Source of the DNA: Streptomyces sp. MP131-18
GTDB lineage: Bacteria; Actinomycetota; Actinomycetes; Streptomycetales; Streptomycetaceae
Direction: 5' to 3'
Assembly (NCBI RefSeq): GCF_001984575.1
Contig: NZ_LZNS01000001.1
Span: forward strand, 4,866,737-4,930,736
DNA length: 64,000 nt
The notes below the pieces were generated by a model. It was not told the DNA's origin. It saw only the letters and a list, made by a program, of their open reading frames with translations, and searched no databases. A program made the translations under genes and the position numbers. Of this stretch, positions 44,050 to 55,099 are shown piece after piece; the first letter of the stretch is position 1; each line of letters opens with the position of its first letter.

Positions 44050-45075
44050 TCATGCCGCGTGGACGCCGGACGTTTCTTTCCGGTTTTCCCCCCGCTTTGT
44101 GTCAGGAGTGTTCCGCTTGGCATCGATACGTGACTGTTTCGGCCAGCGCACGTCGTACGCCCAGCCGGCCTTCTCGAACCAGCGGATCATCCGGGCGCTC
44201 GAATCCAGCTGCCCGCGGTCCACGCCGTGGCGCGCGCACGTCGGATCGGCGTGGTGCAGGTTGTGCCAGGACTCGCCGCAGGACAGCACCGCGAGCCACC
44301 ACACGTTGCCCGAACGGTCACGCGACCTGAACGGCTGCCTGCCGGTGGCGTGGCAGATGGAGTTGATCGACCACGTGACGTGGTGCAGCAGCGCCACGCG
44401 CACCAGCGAGCCCCAGAAGAACGCGCTCACCGCCCCCTGCCAGGACCAGGTGACAAGACCGCCGATCACCGCCGGCGCCCCGAGCGAGACCGTCGTCCAC
44501 AGCACGAACTGCCGCGAGACCCGCCGCAGGTCCTGGTCCTTGAGCAGATCCGGCGCGTAACGGTGCTGCGGGGTCTGCTCGGTATCGAACATCCACCCCA
44601 TGTGGGCCCACCACAGGCCCTTGATCAGCGCGGGCACCGTCTCCCCGTACCGCCACGGCGAATGCGGATCGCCCTCGGCGTCCGAGTGCTTGTGGTGCTT
44701 GCGGTGGTCGGCGACCCAGCGCACGAGCGGGCCCTCCACGGCCATCGACCCGGCGATGGCCAGCGCGATCTTCAGCGGGCGCTTCGCCTTGAACGAGCCG
44801 TGCGTGAAGTATCGGTGGAAGCCGACCGTGATGCCGTGGCAGCCGATGAAGTAGAAGACGGCGAGCAGCGCGAGATCGAGCAGGCTCACCCCCCGGCCCC
44901 AGGCCAGCGGCACGGCCGCGAGCAGGGCGAGGAAGGGGACGGTGATGAAGAGGAGCAGGGTGATCTGCTCCACCGAACGGCGCCGCTCGCCGCCCAGCGT
45001 TCCGGAAAGCGGCAACTCGTCCGCCGCGGGCGTCGTCTGCCGCGGGGCGGGTACGGGACCTGGGGATGCGGGCAT
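44050..45075 (-). CDS. Acyl-CoA (delta-9 type) desaturase
   Basis: 341-residue integral-membrane di-iron desaturase. Histidine boxes: HRYFTH, HRKHH, HNLHH. Four membrane helices in two hairpins (TLLLFITVPFLALLAAVPLAW, LALLAVFYFIGCHGITVG and two more near 200-240). Introduces a double bond in acyl chains for membrane fluidity. GAGGAAC precedes the ATG. Forms an operon with the downstream TetR gene; a tandem operator lies upstream. Confidence 0.95.
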   Translation of the reverse strand: MPASPGPVPAPRQTTPAADELPLSGTLGGERRRSVEQITLLLFITVPFLALLAAVPLAWGRGVSLLDLALLAVFYFIGCHGITVGFHRYFTHGSFKAKRPLKIALAIAGSMAVEGPLVRWVADHRKHHKHSDAEGDPHSPWRYGETVPALIKGLWWAHMGWMFDTEQTPQHRYAPDLLKDQDLRRVSRQFVLWTTVSLGAPAVIGGLVTWSWQGAVSAFFWGSLVRVALLHHVTWSINSICHATGRQPFRSRDRSGNVWWLAVLSCGESWHNLHHADPTCARHGVDRGQLDSSARMIRWFEKAGWAYDVRWPKQSRIDAKRNTPDTKRGENRKETSGVHAA

Positions 45076-45118
45076 GGGCGGTTCCTCGGGGAGGGCATGT
45101 CAAGGAAGGCTTCAGCCA

Positions 45119-45148
45119 CCTACGGGACCGTAACCTACGGCAACGTAA
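45119..45148. promoter_or_regulatory. Tandem palindromic operator upstream of desaturase
   Basis: Two 15-bp direct repeats, CCTACGGGACCGTAA (45119-45133) and CCTACGGCAACGTAA (45134-45148), differing at two positions. Each holds a palindrome (TACGG-N2-CCGTA; TACG-N4-CGTA). They lie about 45-75 bp before the desaturase start and are the probable binding sites of the operon's TetR protein. Confidence 0.65.
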
Positions 45149-45237
45149 GTATCGCCATTCGCTTCGTGGTCACCATGTCCTTGTTCCCCGGCGACACGAT
45201 GTGACCCTGCCGTAGCCCCGCCTCATTACGATGGTGC

Positions 45238-48090
45238 ATGTCGGACAGCGCGGTCCGCGACGTGCCAACGACCAGCCATCCGAGTCCGCCACGAGGAGCC
45301 GCCGTGAGCAGTCCCGACAGCCAGAGCCACCCGCAGCCGCCGACCAAGGCCGAGGTACCGGACGCCAAGGGGGCGCCGGAGAGCAGCAGCGCGCTGCGCG
45401 CCGACATCCGCCGCCTCGGCGACCTGCTCGGCGAAACGCTGGTCCGGCAGGACGGGCAGGACCTGCTCGATCTCGTCGAGCAGGTCAGGGCGCTGACCCG
45501 CAGCGACGGCGAGGCCGCCGCCACCCTGCTCGGCGACACCGACCTGGCGACCGCGGCCAAGCTGGTGCGCGCGTTCTCCACCTACTTCCACCTCGCCAAC
45601 GTCACCGAGCAGGTGCACCGCGGCCGCGAGCTGCGGGAGCGGCGGGCCGCCGAGGGCGGGGAGCTGTCGCGCACCGCGGACATGCTGAAGGACGCCGACC
45701 CCGGTCACCTGCGGCAGACCGTGGCCAACCTGGGTGTGCGCCCGGTGTTCACCGCGCACCCCACCGAGGCGGCCCGCCGGTCCGTCCTGACCAAGCTCCG
45801 CAAGATCGCCGAGCTGCTCGACCATCCGGAGTCCGAGCACGGCGGCGACCGGCGGCGCACCGACCTGCGGCTGGCCGAGAACATCGACCTCATCTGGCAG
45901 ACGGACGAGCTGCGCGTGGCCCGTCCCGAGCCCGCCGACGAGGCGCGCAACGCGGTGTACTACCTGGACGAGCTGCACGCCGGCGCCGTCGGGGACGTGC
46001 TGGAGGACCTGGGCGCCGAGCTGGAGCGGGCCGGCGCCCCGCTGCCCACGGGCAGCAGGCCGCTGACGTTCGGTACGTGGATCGGCGGCGACCGCGACGG
46101 CAATCCGAACGTCACGCCCGGCGTGACCTGGGACGTGCTGCTGCTCCAGCACGAGCACGGCATCTCCAGCGCGCTTGCGCACATCGACGAGCTGCGCGGC
46201 GCGCTGTCCAACTCCATCCGCAACAGCGGCGCCGGGCAGGAGCTGCTGGACTCGCTGGAGCGCGACCTGGCGGCGCTGCCGGAGATCACCCCGCGGTACA
46301 AGCGGCTGAACGCGGAGGAGCCGTACCGGCTGAAGGTCACCTGCGTCCGGCAGAAGCTGGTCAACACCAGGGCCAGGCTCAAGGACGACAGCCCGCACGT
46401 GCCGGGCCGCGACTACCGCGGCACCGGCGACCTCCTGGACGACCTGCGGCTGGTGCAGACCTCGCTGCGCGAGCACCGCGGCGGGCTGATCGCGGACGGG
46501 CGTCTCGAACGGCTGATGCGGACGCTGGCCGCGTTCGGCCTCCAGCTGGCCACGATGGACGTGCGCGAGCACGCGGACGCCCACCACCACGCGCTCGGGC
46601 AGCTCTTCGACCGGCTCGGCGAGGAGTCCTGGCGGTACGCCGACATGCCGCGCGAATACCGCCTCAAGGTGCTGGCCAGGGAGCTGCGTTCGCGCCGCCC
46701 CCTCGCCCCCACTCCGGCCCCGCTCGACGCCGCGGGCGCCAAGACGCTGGGGGTCTTCTCGACGGTGCGCCGGGCGCTGGACACCTTCGGGCCCGAAGTC
46801 ATCGAGTCGTACATCATTTCCATGTGCCAGGGCGCGGACGACGTGTTCGCGGCGGCCGTGCTGGCCCGCGAGGCAGGCCTCGTCGACCTGCACGCGGGCT
46901 GGGCCCGCATCGGCATCGTTCCGCTGCTGGAGACCACCGACGAGCTGCGGATCGCCGACGAGCTGCTCGACGCGATGCTCTCCGACCCCTCCTACCGCCG
47001 CCTGGTGTCCCTGCGCGACGACGTGCAGGAGGTCATGCTCGGCTACAGCGACTCCTCGAAGTTCGGCGGGATCACGACCTCGCAGTGGGAGATCCACCGC
47101 GCCCAGCGGCGGCTGCGCGACGTCGCGCACCGGCACGGGGTGCGGCTGCGCCTCTTCCACGGCCGCGGCGGCACCGTCGGCCGCGGCGGCGGCCCCACGC
47201 ACGACGCGATCCTCGCGCAGCCGTGGGGCACCCTGGAGGGCGAGATCAAGGTCACCGAGCAGGGCGAGGTCATCTCCGACAAGTACCTCGTGCCGTCCCT
47301 GGCCCGGGAAAATCTGGAGCTGACGGTGTCCGCGACCCTCCAGGCGTCCGCGCTGCACACCGCGCCCCGCCAGTCGACGGAGGCGCTGGCCCGCTGGGAC
47401 GCGGCGATGGACACCGTGTCCGAGGCCGCGCACACCGCCTACCGCGGGCTGGTCGAGGACCGGGACCTGCCCGCGTACTTCTTCGCCTCCACCCCCGTGG
47501 ACCAGCTCGCCGACCTGCACCTCGGCTCCCGCCCCTCCCGCCGCCCCGACAGCGGCGCTGGGCTCGACGGGCTGCGGGCCATCCCGTGGGTCTTCGGCTG
47601 GACGCAGTCGCGGCAGATCGTGCCCGGCTGGTTCGGCGTGGGCTCCGGGCTGCGGGCCGCCAGGGAGGCCGGGCTCGAGGATGTGCTCGCCGAGGCGTTC
47701 GAGCACTGGCACTTCTTCCGCAACTTCCTGGCGAACGTGGAGATGACGCTGGCCAAGACGGACCTGCGTATCGCCAGGCACTACGTGGAGACGCTGGTGC
47801 CCGACGAGCTGAAGCACGTCTTCCACACCATCGAGACCGAGCACGCGCTGACCGTGGCCGAAGTGCTGCGCATCACCGGCGAACAGGAGCTGCTGGACGC
47901 CAGCCCCGCGCTCCAGCGCACCCTGCGCATCCGCGACGCCTACCTGGACCCGATCTCCTACCTCCAGGTGACGCTGCTGCACCGGCAGCGGGAGGCTGCC
48001 GCGCGCGGCGAGGAGCCCGACCAGCTGCTGTCCCGCGCGCTGCTGCTCACGGTCAACGGCGTCGCCGCCGGGCTGCGCAACACCGGCTGA
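45238..48090 (+). CDS. ppc: Phosphoenolpyruvate carboxylase
   Basis: 950-residue anaplerotic enzyme making oxaloacetate from PEP and bicarbonate. Motifs: VFTAHPTEAARRS (catalytic His), the ...MLGYSDSSKFGG region, FHGRGGTVGRGGGP (substrate loop), and the C-terminal QEL..RNTG end. ATG 45238 includes about 60 Ser/Pro-rich extra residues; GTG 45304 is a plausible alternative start with less support. A TTACGAT element lies near the start. Divergent from the desaturase operon. Confidence 0.97.
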   Translation: MSDSAVRDVPTTSHPSPPRGAAVSSPDSQSHPQPPTKAEVPDAKGAPESSSALRADIRRLGDLLGETLVRQDGQDLLDLVEQVRALTRSDGEAAATLLGDTDLATAAKLVRAFSTYFHLANVTEQVHRGRELRERRAAEGGELSRTADMLKDADPGHLRQTVANLGVRPVFTAHPTEAARRSVLTKLRKIAELLDHPESEHGGDRRRTDLRLAENIDLIWQTDELRVARPEPADEARNAVYYLDELHAGAVGDVLEDLGAELERAGAPLPTGSRPLTFGTWIGGDRDGNPNVTPGVTWDVLLLQHEHGISSALAHIDELRGALSNSIRNSGAGQELLDSLERDLAALPEITPRYKRLNAEEPYRLKVTCVRQKLVNTRARLKDDSPHVPGRDYRGTGDLLDDLRLVQTSLREHRGGLIADGRLERLMRTLAAFGLQLATMDVREHADAHHHALGQLFDRLGEESWRYADMPREYRLKVLARELRSRRPLAPTPAPLDAAGAKTLGVFSTVRRALDTFGPEVIESYIISMCQGADDVFAAAVLAREAGLVDLHAGWARIGIVPLLETTDELRIADELLDAMLSDPSYRRLVSLRDDVQEVMLGYSDSSKFGGITTSQWEIHRAQRRLRDVAHRHGVRLRLFHGRGGTVGRGGGPTHDAILAQPWGTLEGEIKVTEQGEVISDKYLVPSLARENLELTVSATLQASALHTAPRQSTEALARWDAAMDTVSEAAHTAYRGLVEDRDLPAYFFASTPVDQLADLHLGSRPSRRPDSGAGLDGLRAIPWVFGWTQSRQIVPGWFGVGSGLRAAREAGLEDVLAEAFEHWHFFRNFLANVEMTLAKTDLRIARHYVETLVPDELKHVFHTIETEHALTVAEVLRITGEQELLDASPALQRTLRIRDAYLDPISYLQVTLLHRQREAAARGEEPDQLLSRALLLTVNGVAAGLRNTG

Positions 48091-48120
48091 CGGAACGGTC
48101 CTTTCGCGTCCCGCCCGCCG

Positions 48121-49116
48121 TCAGTCGCCCGCACGGAACGTGCGGAACGTGCGGCGGTAGGCGGTGGGCGAGACGCCGAGGACGGCCTGGAGGTGCTGGC
48201 GCAGCGACGCCGCGGTGCCGAAGCCAGAGGCGTGCGCGATGCGGTCCACCGGCAGGTCGCTGTCCTCCAGCAGCTGCCTGGCCCGTTCGATGCGCTGCCC
48301 GGTCAGCCAGCGCTGCGGCGACACCCCGGTCTCCTCGCGGAACCTGCGGGTGAACGTCCGCACGCTCATCGCCTCCTGGTCGGCCAGCTCGGCCAGCGGC
48401 AGCGGCCGGTCCAGGTGCGCGAGCGCATAGGCGCGGGCCCGGCCGGTGGAGTGCACCCGGGGGGCGGGCACGGGACGTTCGACGAACTGTGCCTGCCCGC
48501 CGTCGCGGTGCGGCGGGACCACGGTGCGGCGGGCCACCGCATTGGCCACGGCCGCGCCGAAGTCCGTGCGCACCATGTGCAGGCACAGGTCGATCCCCGT
48601 GGCGACGCCCGCCGAGGTCAGGACGTGGCCGTCCTCCGCGTAGAGGATGTCCGGGTCCAGCCGCACCCGCGGGAACAGCGCGCGGAACCGGTCGCACGCC
48701 GCCCAGTGCGTCGTGGCGCGGCGGCCGTCCAGCAGCCCGGCGGCGGCCAGCACGAACGCGCCGGTGCAGATCGAGGCGATGCGCGCGCCCGGCCGTATCC
48801 GGCCGAGGGCGGCGGCCAGCGGCGCCGGCAGCCGGTCCGTGCCGTACGTCTCGTCCCGCTCGTGCGCGGCCGGCACGATCACGGTGTCGGCCTCCGCGAG
48901 CGCCTCGGGGCCGTGCCGCACCTCGACGGCGAAGTCCGCGTCCGTGCGCACGGTGCCCGGGGTGACCGCGCAGGTCACCACGTCGTACAGCCGGGCGCCC
49001 GAGGCCGACTTCGCCATGCCCATGATGCGGTGCGGGATGCCGAGCTCGATCGGCAGCAGCCCGTGCCGCACCAGCACGGCGACCCGGTGGCGGCCCGTCG
49101 GACCGAAAACGCTCAT
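48121..49116 (-). CDS. GlxA-family AraC transcriptional regulator
   Basis: 331 residues. N-terminal DJ-1/PfpI-like domain (VAVLVRHGLLPIELGIPHRIMGMAK, ASICTGAFVLAAAGLLDGR with the nucleophile-elbow Cys) and C-terminal AraC helix-turn-helix pair (LPLAELADQEAMSVRTFTRRF, VDRIAHASGFGTAASLRQHL). ATG 49116 has an AAGGAT hexamer 6 nt upstream. Divergent from the MFS gene, which it likely controls. Confidence 0.94.
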   Translation of the reverse strand: MSVFGPTGRHRVAVLVRHGLLPIELGIPHRIMGMAKSASGARLYDVVTCAVTPGTVRTDADFAVEVRHGPEALAEADTVIVPAAHERDETYGTDRLPAPLAAALGRIRPGARIASICTGAFVLAAAGLLDGRRATTHWAACDRFRALFPRVRLDPDILYAEDGHVLTSAGVATGIDLCLHMVRTDFGAAVANAVARRTVVPPHRDGGQAQFVERPVPAPRVHSTGRARAYALAHLDRPLPLAELADQEAMSVRTFTRRFREETGVSPQRWLTGQRIERARQLLEDSDLPVDRIAHASGFGTAASLRQHLQAVLGVSPTAYRRTFRTFRAGD

Positions 49117-49122
49117 GGCCCG

Positions 49123-49180
49123 ATCCTTGCACATGATGGCCATCGGGCCACTCGTTCCGGCCGGGCCCGTGCCGCAGGAT
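49123..49180. promoter_or_regulatory. Divergent leaderless promoters, araC and MFS genes
   Basis: Minus-strand AAGGAT (49123-49128) and plus-strand CAGGAT (49175-49180), each 6 nt before a start codon (49116 ATG; 49187 GTG). The 70-bp region includes ATGATGGCCATC (49132-49143), a partial palindrome. Confidence 0.55.
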
Positions 49181-49186
49181 CGGCGG

Positions 49187-50485
49187 GTGACCAGGACCGC
49201 CGCACCCACCGCCGCCGCCGCGCGACGTCGTCGCACGGCCCCGCCCCGCGTGCACCCGGCCTGGTGGGTGGCCGCCGTCGCGTTCCTCGTGCTGATCGGC
49301 GCGGCCGGCTTCCGCGCGGCGACCGGCGTGCTCATCGACCCGCTGCACGAGGAGTTCGGCTGGTCGCGGGGCAGCATCTCGTTCGCCGTCTCCGTCAACC
49401 TGCTGCTGTACGGCTTCACCGCGCCCTTCGCCACCGCGCTGATGGAGCGGTACGGCATCCGCCGCGTCGTCGCGGGCGCACTGCTGCTGATAGCCGCGGG
49501 CAGCGGGCTGACCGTCTTCATGACCAGCCAGTGGCAACTCGTGCTGTGCTGGGGCGTCCTCGTCGGGCTCGGCGCCGGCTCCATGGCGCTGGCGTTCGCG
49601 GGCACCGTCGCCGGGCGCTGGTTCGTCGCGCGGCGCGGCCTGGTCACGGGCATCCTGACGGCCGGGGGCGCCGCGGGGAACCTGGTCTTCCTGCCGCTGG
49701 TCGGCATCCTCGCCGAAGGCCCCGGCTGGCGGTTCGCCTCCCTCACCATCGCCGCGTGCGCGGTGGCCGTCGTGCCGCTGGTGGTGTGGCTGCTGCGCGA
49801 CCGGCCCGAGGACGTGGGCGTGCGGCCCTACGGCGCGGGCGCGGACTGGACCGCACCGCCGCCCGTGCCGCCCGGCGCGGCCAGGCGGACGCTGCGCGCG
49901 CTCGCCCGCGCCGCGCGCACCCGCGTGTTCTGGCTGCTCGCGGCCTCGTTCGCGATCTGCGGCGCCTCCACCAACGGGCTGATCGGCACACACTTCGTGC
50001 CCGGCGCCCACGACCACGGGATGCCCGTTCCGGTGGCCGCCTCGCTGCTCGCGCTCATCGGGATCTTCGACCTGGTCGGCACGGTCTGCTCCGGCTGGCT
50101 GACCGACCGGTACGACGCGCGGCGGCTGCTGGCCGTCTACTACGGGCTGCGCGGCCTGTCGCTGCTGTTCCTGCCGATGCTGATGGCCGGGAACGTGCAC
50201 CCGCCGATGCTGCTGTTCGTCGTCTTCTACGGCCTCGACTGGGTGGCCACGGTGCCGCCGACCATCGCCCTGTGCCGCGAGCACTTCGGCGCCGACGGCG
50301 GCGTCGTCTTCGGCTGGGTGCTCGCCTCCCACCAACTCGGGGCCGCGCTCGTCGCGTTCGGCGCCGGCCTGGTCCGCGACGCCACCGGCTCCTACGACCT
50401 GGCCTGGACGACGGCGGGCGGTCTCTGCGCGGCGGCGGCCATCCTGGTCATGGCGGTCCACCGCCCCCCGCGCCCCGCCGCGTAG
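49187..50485 (+). CDS. MFS transporter
   Basis: 432 residues with 12 predicted membrane helices. Cytoplasmic loop 2-3 motif is ALMERYGIRRV, and a second copy, DRYDARRL, occurs in the second half. The pattern (LIDPLHEEFGWSRGSISFAVS) matches monocarboxylate/oxalate-formate type transporters. Cargo unknown. GTG 49187. Confidence 0.92.
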   Translation: MTRTAAPTAAAARRRRTAPPRVHPAWWVAAVAFLVLIGAAGFRAATGVLIDPLHEEFGWSRGSISFAVSVNLLLYGFTAPFATALMERYGIRRVVAGALLLIAAGSGLTVFMTSQWQLVLCWGVLVGLGAGSMALAFAGTVAGRWFVARRGLVTGILTAGGAAGNLVFLPLVGILAEGPGWRFASLTIAACAVAVVPLVVWLLRDRPEDVGVRPYGAGADWTAPPPVPPGAARRTLRALARAARTRVFWLLAASFAICGASTNGLIGTHFVPGAHDHGMPVPVAASLLALIGIFDLVGTVCSGWLTDRYDARRLLAVYYGLRGLSLLFLPMLMAGNVHPPMLLFVVFYGLDWVATVPPTIALCREHFGADGGVVFGWVLASHQLGAALVAFGAGLVRDATGSYDLAWTTAGGLCAAAAILVMAVHRPPRPAA

Positions 50486-50498
50486 GTGGTGTGCTGGG

Positions 50499-50993
50499 TC
50501 AGATCCACAGGGCGAACGTCGCCGCGATCAGCGCGAGCGCCGCCGCGGCGGCCGACGCGGCCGTGCGGTACATGCGCAGGCCGCCGCCGATGACGAGGGA
50601 GGCCAGCAGCAGCGCGCCGAACAGCGGCAGGCTGCCGTACAGCGCACCGGCCCAGCCGGTGCGCACCACTTCGTCGCCGCCCGGGATCAGCGCCACCGCC
50701 AGGTGCTCGCCCTCCTGCCGGGCCACGGTCTGCTCCAGCACGACCGTCTCGCCGGTCCCGTCGAACGGCCCGCGGCACGACTGGCGGTCGCAGTCCGCCA
50801 GGAGCATCGTGCCGCGCTCCCGCCCGTCGGTGACCACGGAGTGGCGCGCGGTGTCGAAGGACGCCCAGGCACCGGCGACCACGAGCAGCAGGGCCAGCAG
50901 CCACATGACGGCCAGCCGTGCCAGCAGCAGCGCCCCGAACGCGCGCTCCCCGGCCCGGCGGACGCGGCTGCGCTTCGCAACGGCGGACGACAT
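50499..50993 (-). CDS. Small membrane protein, unknown function
   Basis: 164 residues. A basic N-terminus, one helix (LLARLAVMWLLALLLVVAGAW), a central extracytoplasmic segment with a Cys pair (LADCDRQSCRGP), and two C-terminal helices (LPLFGALLLASLVIGGGL and AAALALIAATFALWI). Not recognised beyond this; conserved-looking. Converges on the MFS gene, 13 bp apart. Confidence 0.7.
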   Translation of the reverse strand: MSSAVAKRSRVRRAGERAFGALLLARLAVMWLLALLLVVAGAWASFDTARHSVVTDGRERGTMLLADCDRQSCRGPFDGTGETVVLEQTVARQEGEHLAVALIPGGDEVVRTGWAGALYGSLPLFGALLLASLVIGGGLRMYRTAASAAAAALALIAATFALWI

Positions 50994-51035
50994 GCCGCAG
51001 ATCTTTGGCCACAGGCGTACGCGCGGTCAAGCCCG

Positions 51036-51617
51036 TCAGCTGTTGTAGGCGCTCTGCGCCCGTTCGAGACCCTGGGTGACCAGCGCCTCGGTCGCGTCCG
51101 CCGCGCGGTCCACGAAGTAGTCCAGCTCCTTGCGCTCGGCCGTGGCGAAGTCCCGCAGCACGTACGCCGCCACGTCCATGCGCCCCGGCGGCCGGCCGAC
51201 GCCGAAGCGGATGCGGAAGTAGTCGCGGCCGAGCGAGGCGGTCACGGACTTCAGGCCGTTGTGCCCGTTGTCCCCGCCGCCCCGCTTCAGCCGCAGCACG
51301 CCGTAGCCGATGTCCAGCTCGTCGTGGATCACGACGAGGCGGTCGGGCGGCACCCGGTAGAAGGCGCACAGCGCCGAGACGGGGCCGCCGGAAAGGTTCA
51401 TGAACGAGAGGGGCTTGGCCACCACGACCCGCGGCCCGCCCGCGCCCGGCGCGCCGAGGCGCCCTTCGAGCACCATCGCGCGCGCCTTGTGGGACTTGAA
51501 CGTGCCGCCGATGCGGTCGGCGAGCAGGTCGGCGGTCATGAAGCCGACGTTGTGCCGGTTGCCCGCGTACTGCGGCCCGGGGTTGCCGAGTCCCACGATG
51601 AGCCAGGGTTCGTCCAC
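51036..51617 (-). CDS. pth: Peptidyl-tRNA hydrolase
   Basis: 193-residue enzyme releasing tRNA from stalled peptidyl-tRNA. Motifs: WLIVGLGNPGPQYAGNRHNVGF (catalytic His in RHN), PLSFMNLSG, VIHDELD, and GGGDNGHNGLKS. GTG 51617 has GGAAGG 8 nt upstream; GTG 51623 is 2 nt from it and less likely. Follows rplY in the same direction, an arrangement shared with many actinobacteria. Confidence 0.97.
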   Translation of the reverse strand: MDEPWLIVGLGNPGPQYAGNRHNVGFMTADLLADRIGGTFKSHKARAMVLEGRLGAPGAGGPRVVVAKPLSFMNLSGGPVSALCAFYRVPPDRLVVIHDELDIGYGVLRLKRGGGDNGHNGLKSVTASLGRDYFRIRFGVGRPPGRMDVAAYVLRDFATAERKELDYFVDRAADATEALVTQGLERAQSAYNS

Positions 51618-51657
51618 GATCACAGCCTTCCCTACGCCGCCTTCCGCCGGACCGGGC

Positions 51658-52248
51658 TCAGGCGCCCGTCTCGCCCTCCGCGGCCGAGCCCTCCGGCGCC
51701 GGCTCCTCGGCCTGCGGCTGGAGCACCTGGAGCACGACGTCCTCGCCGTCGATGGCCAGCGTGGTGCCGGCCGGCAGCGGAACGTCCTTGGCGAGCACGG
51801 AGGCGCCCGTCTCCAGGCCCTGGACGGACACGGTGAAGAACTCGGGGATGTGGGTGGCCTCGGCCTCGACCGGCAGCGCGTTCAGCACGTGCTCGATCAG
51901 GCCGCCGCCCGGGGCCAGCTCGCCCTCGGTCTGCACCGGGACCTCGACGGTGACCTTCTCGCCGCGCTTGACGGTCAGCAGGTCGATGTGGACGAGGAAG
52001 CCGCGGATGGCCTCGCGCTGGACGGCCTTGGGGATCACCAGCTCCTGGCGGCCCTCGACATCCAGGGTGATCAGCACGTTCGACGTCTTGAGGGCCATCA
52101 TCAGCTCGTGGCCCGGCAGCGTCACGTGCACGGGCTCGGCGCCGTGCCCGTAGATGACGGCCGGCACCTTGCCGACGGCGCGGATACGGCGCGACGCGCC
52201 CTTGCCGAACTCCGAGCGGGGCTCGGCGGTGATCTTCACATCAGCCAT
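51658..52248 (-). CDS. rplY: 50S ribosomal protein L25 (Ctc-type)
   Basis: 196 residues: an N-terminal 5S rRNA-binding domain (MADVKITAEPRSEFGKGASRRIR, KVPAVIYGHG) and the TL5/CTC C-terminal beta domain, ending in a Glu/Pro-rich tail. In mycobacteria and streptomycetes L25 lies beside pth and prs. Confidence 0.97.
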   Translation of the reverse strand: MADVKITAEPRSEFGKGASRRIRAVGKVPAVIYGHGAEPVHVTLPGHELMMALKTSNVLITLDVEGRQELVIPKAVQREAIRGFLVHIDLLTVKRGEKVTVEVPVQTEGELAPGGGLIEHVLNALPVEAEATHIPEFFTVSVQGLETGASVLAKDVPLPAGTTLAIDGEDVVLQVLQPQAEEPAPEGSAAEGETGA

Positions 52249-52404
52249 GGCTGCTGCACTCCTCGGATGGAACTGGGCCGGATCGGAAAGCCGGGAACGG
52301 CTCTGAGCGTCACCCGGCCCGGACAGGACCTGCCACAAGGAGCGCGTCGATAACGGATGAGCCACCGGGGCCCTCCCTCGCCGAGCAACCCGGCGAGTGT
52401 ACCC

Positions 52405-52446
52405 GCCGGCCGGGCCGCCACGGAAAACGGCGGCGGCCCGGCCGGC
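52405..52446 (-). terminator. Strong terminator after prs
   Basis: 15-bp perfect stem (left arm 52405-52419, right arm 52432-52446) with a 12-nt loop, located 21 nt past the prs stop codon on the minus strand. Confidence 0.85.
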
Positions 52447-52466
52447 GGCCCGGCCGGCCGCGGGCC

Positions 52467-53444
52467 CTACGCGTCGCCCTCGAAAAGGCTGGTGACCGAG
52501 CCGTCCTCGAAGACTTCGCGGACCGCCCTGGCGATCGTCGGGGCCATGGACAGCACGGTGATCTTGTCGAGCGACACCTGCCGGGGCGTGGGCAGGGAGT
52601 TGGTGAAGATGAACTCGCTCACCTTCGAGTTCTTCAGGCGGTCGGCGGCCGGGCCGGAGAGCACGCCGTGCGTGGCCGCGACGATCACGTCCTCCGCGCC
52701 GTTGGCGAACAGCGCGTCCGCCGCCGCGCAGATGGTGCCGCCGGTGTCGATCATGTCGTCCACCAGCACGCACACCCGGCCGCGCACGTCGCCGACGACC
52801 TCGTGCACCGTGACCTGGTTGGCCACGTCCGGGTCGCGCCGCTTGTGCACGATCGCCAGCGGCGCCGCGAGCCGGTCGGCCCACCGGTCCGCGACCCGGA
52901 CCCGCCCGGCGTCGGGCGAGACCACCGTGAGCTTCTGCCGGTCGACCCGGCCCGCGATGTACTCGGTGAGGAGAGGCAGCGCGAACAGGTGGTCCACCGG
53001 GCCGTCGAAGTAGCCCTGCACCTGGTCGGCGTGCAGGTCCATGGTGATGATGCGGTCGGCGCCCGCCGTCTTCAGCATGTCCGCCATCAGCCGCGCGGAA
53101 ATCGGCTCCCGGCCGCGGTGCTTCTTGTCCTGCCGCGCATAGCCGTAGAAGGGAATGATCACGGAGATGCTGCGCGCGGACGCCCGCTTCAGCGCATCAA
53201 TCATGATCAGCTGCTCCATGATCCACTTATTGATCGGCGCCGTGTGACTCTGCATCAGAAAACAGTCGGCACCGCGCACCGACTCCTGAAAGCGTACGTA
53301 AATCTCGCCGTTCGCAAAGTCCTGGGCCTTGGTGGGGACCAGTCCCACCCCCAATTCGCCGGCGACTTCCTGCGCCAGCTCCGGGTGGGCGCGGCCGGAA
53401 AAGAGCATGAGTTTCTTCTCGCCGGTCGTCTTGATCCCGGTCAC
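52467..53444 (-). CDS. prs: Ribose-phosphate pyrophosphokinase
   Basis: 325-residue canonical class I PRPP synthetase: LMLFSGRAHPELAQEVAGELG, FADGEIYVRFQESVRG-like region, GYARQDKKHRGREPISARL (catalytic loop), VVSPDAGRVRVA, and the PRPP loop VCVLVDDMIDTGGTIC. GTG 53444 has AAGGAG upstream. Lies downstream of glmU, as in Bacillus and mycobacteria. A more divergent paralogue is at 23903-24847. Confidence 0.98.
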   Translation of the reverse strand: MTGIKTTGEKKLMLFSGRAHPELAQEVAGELGVGLVPTKAQDFANGEIYVRFQESVRGADCFLMQSHTAPINKWIMEQLIMIDALKRASARSISVIIPFYGYARQDKKHRGREPISARLMADMLKTAGADRIITMDLHADQVQGYFDGPVDHLFALPLLTEYIAGRVDRQKLTVVSPDAGRVRVADRWADRLAAPLAIVHKRRDPDVANQVTVHEVVGDVRGRVCVLVDDMIDTGGTICAAADALFANGAEDVIVAATHGVLSGPAADRLKNSKVSEFIFTNSLPTPRQVSLDKITVLSMAPTIARAVREVFEDGSVTSLFEGDA

Positions 53445-53513
53445 AGTACGTCTCCTTGGCATCCGCGTCGGCGCTCGTTCACCCCACCGGGGCACCTCTA
53501 CGGTACGCCCCTC

Positions 53514-55001
<1,488 letters not shown>

Positions 55002-55099
55002 GAAGATCGCGTCCTTCGGTCCAGGGATCGGGACTCACGAGGATACCGACGCCCCCGGGCCCGCCCCCCTGACCTGGGCCGCACCGCCCGCCGGCCCCG

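Noticed and set aside
44043..44123. Longer N-terminus for the TetR regulator beginning near 44123
   Set aside because: It would overlap the end of the desaturase gene by about 70 bp in another frame and has no ribosome site; GTG 44042 after the desaturase stop fits an operon.
45226..47982. 918-codon open frame antisense to ppc
   Set aside because: Same codon-bias effect; ppc is complete with all catalytic motifs on the plus strand.
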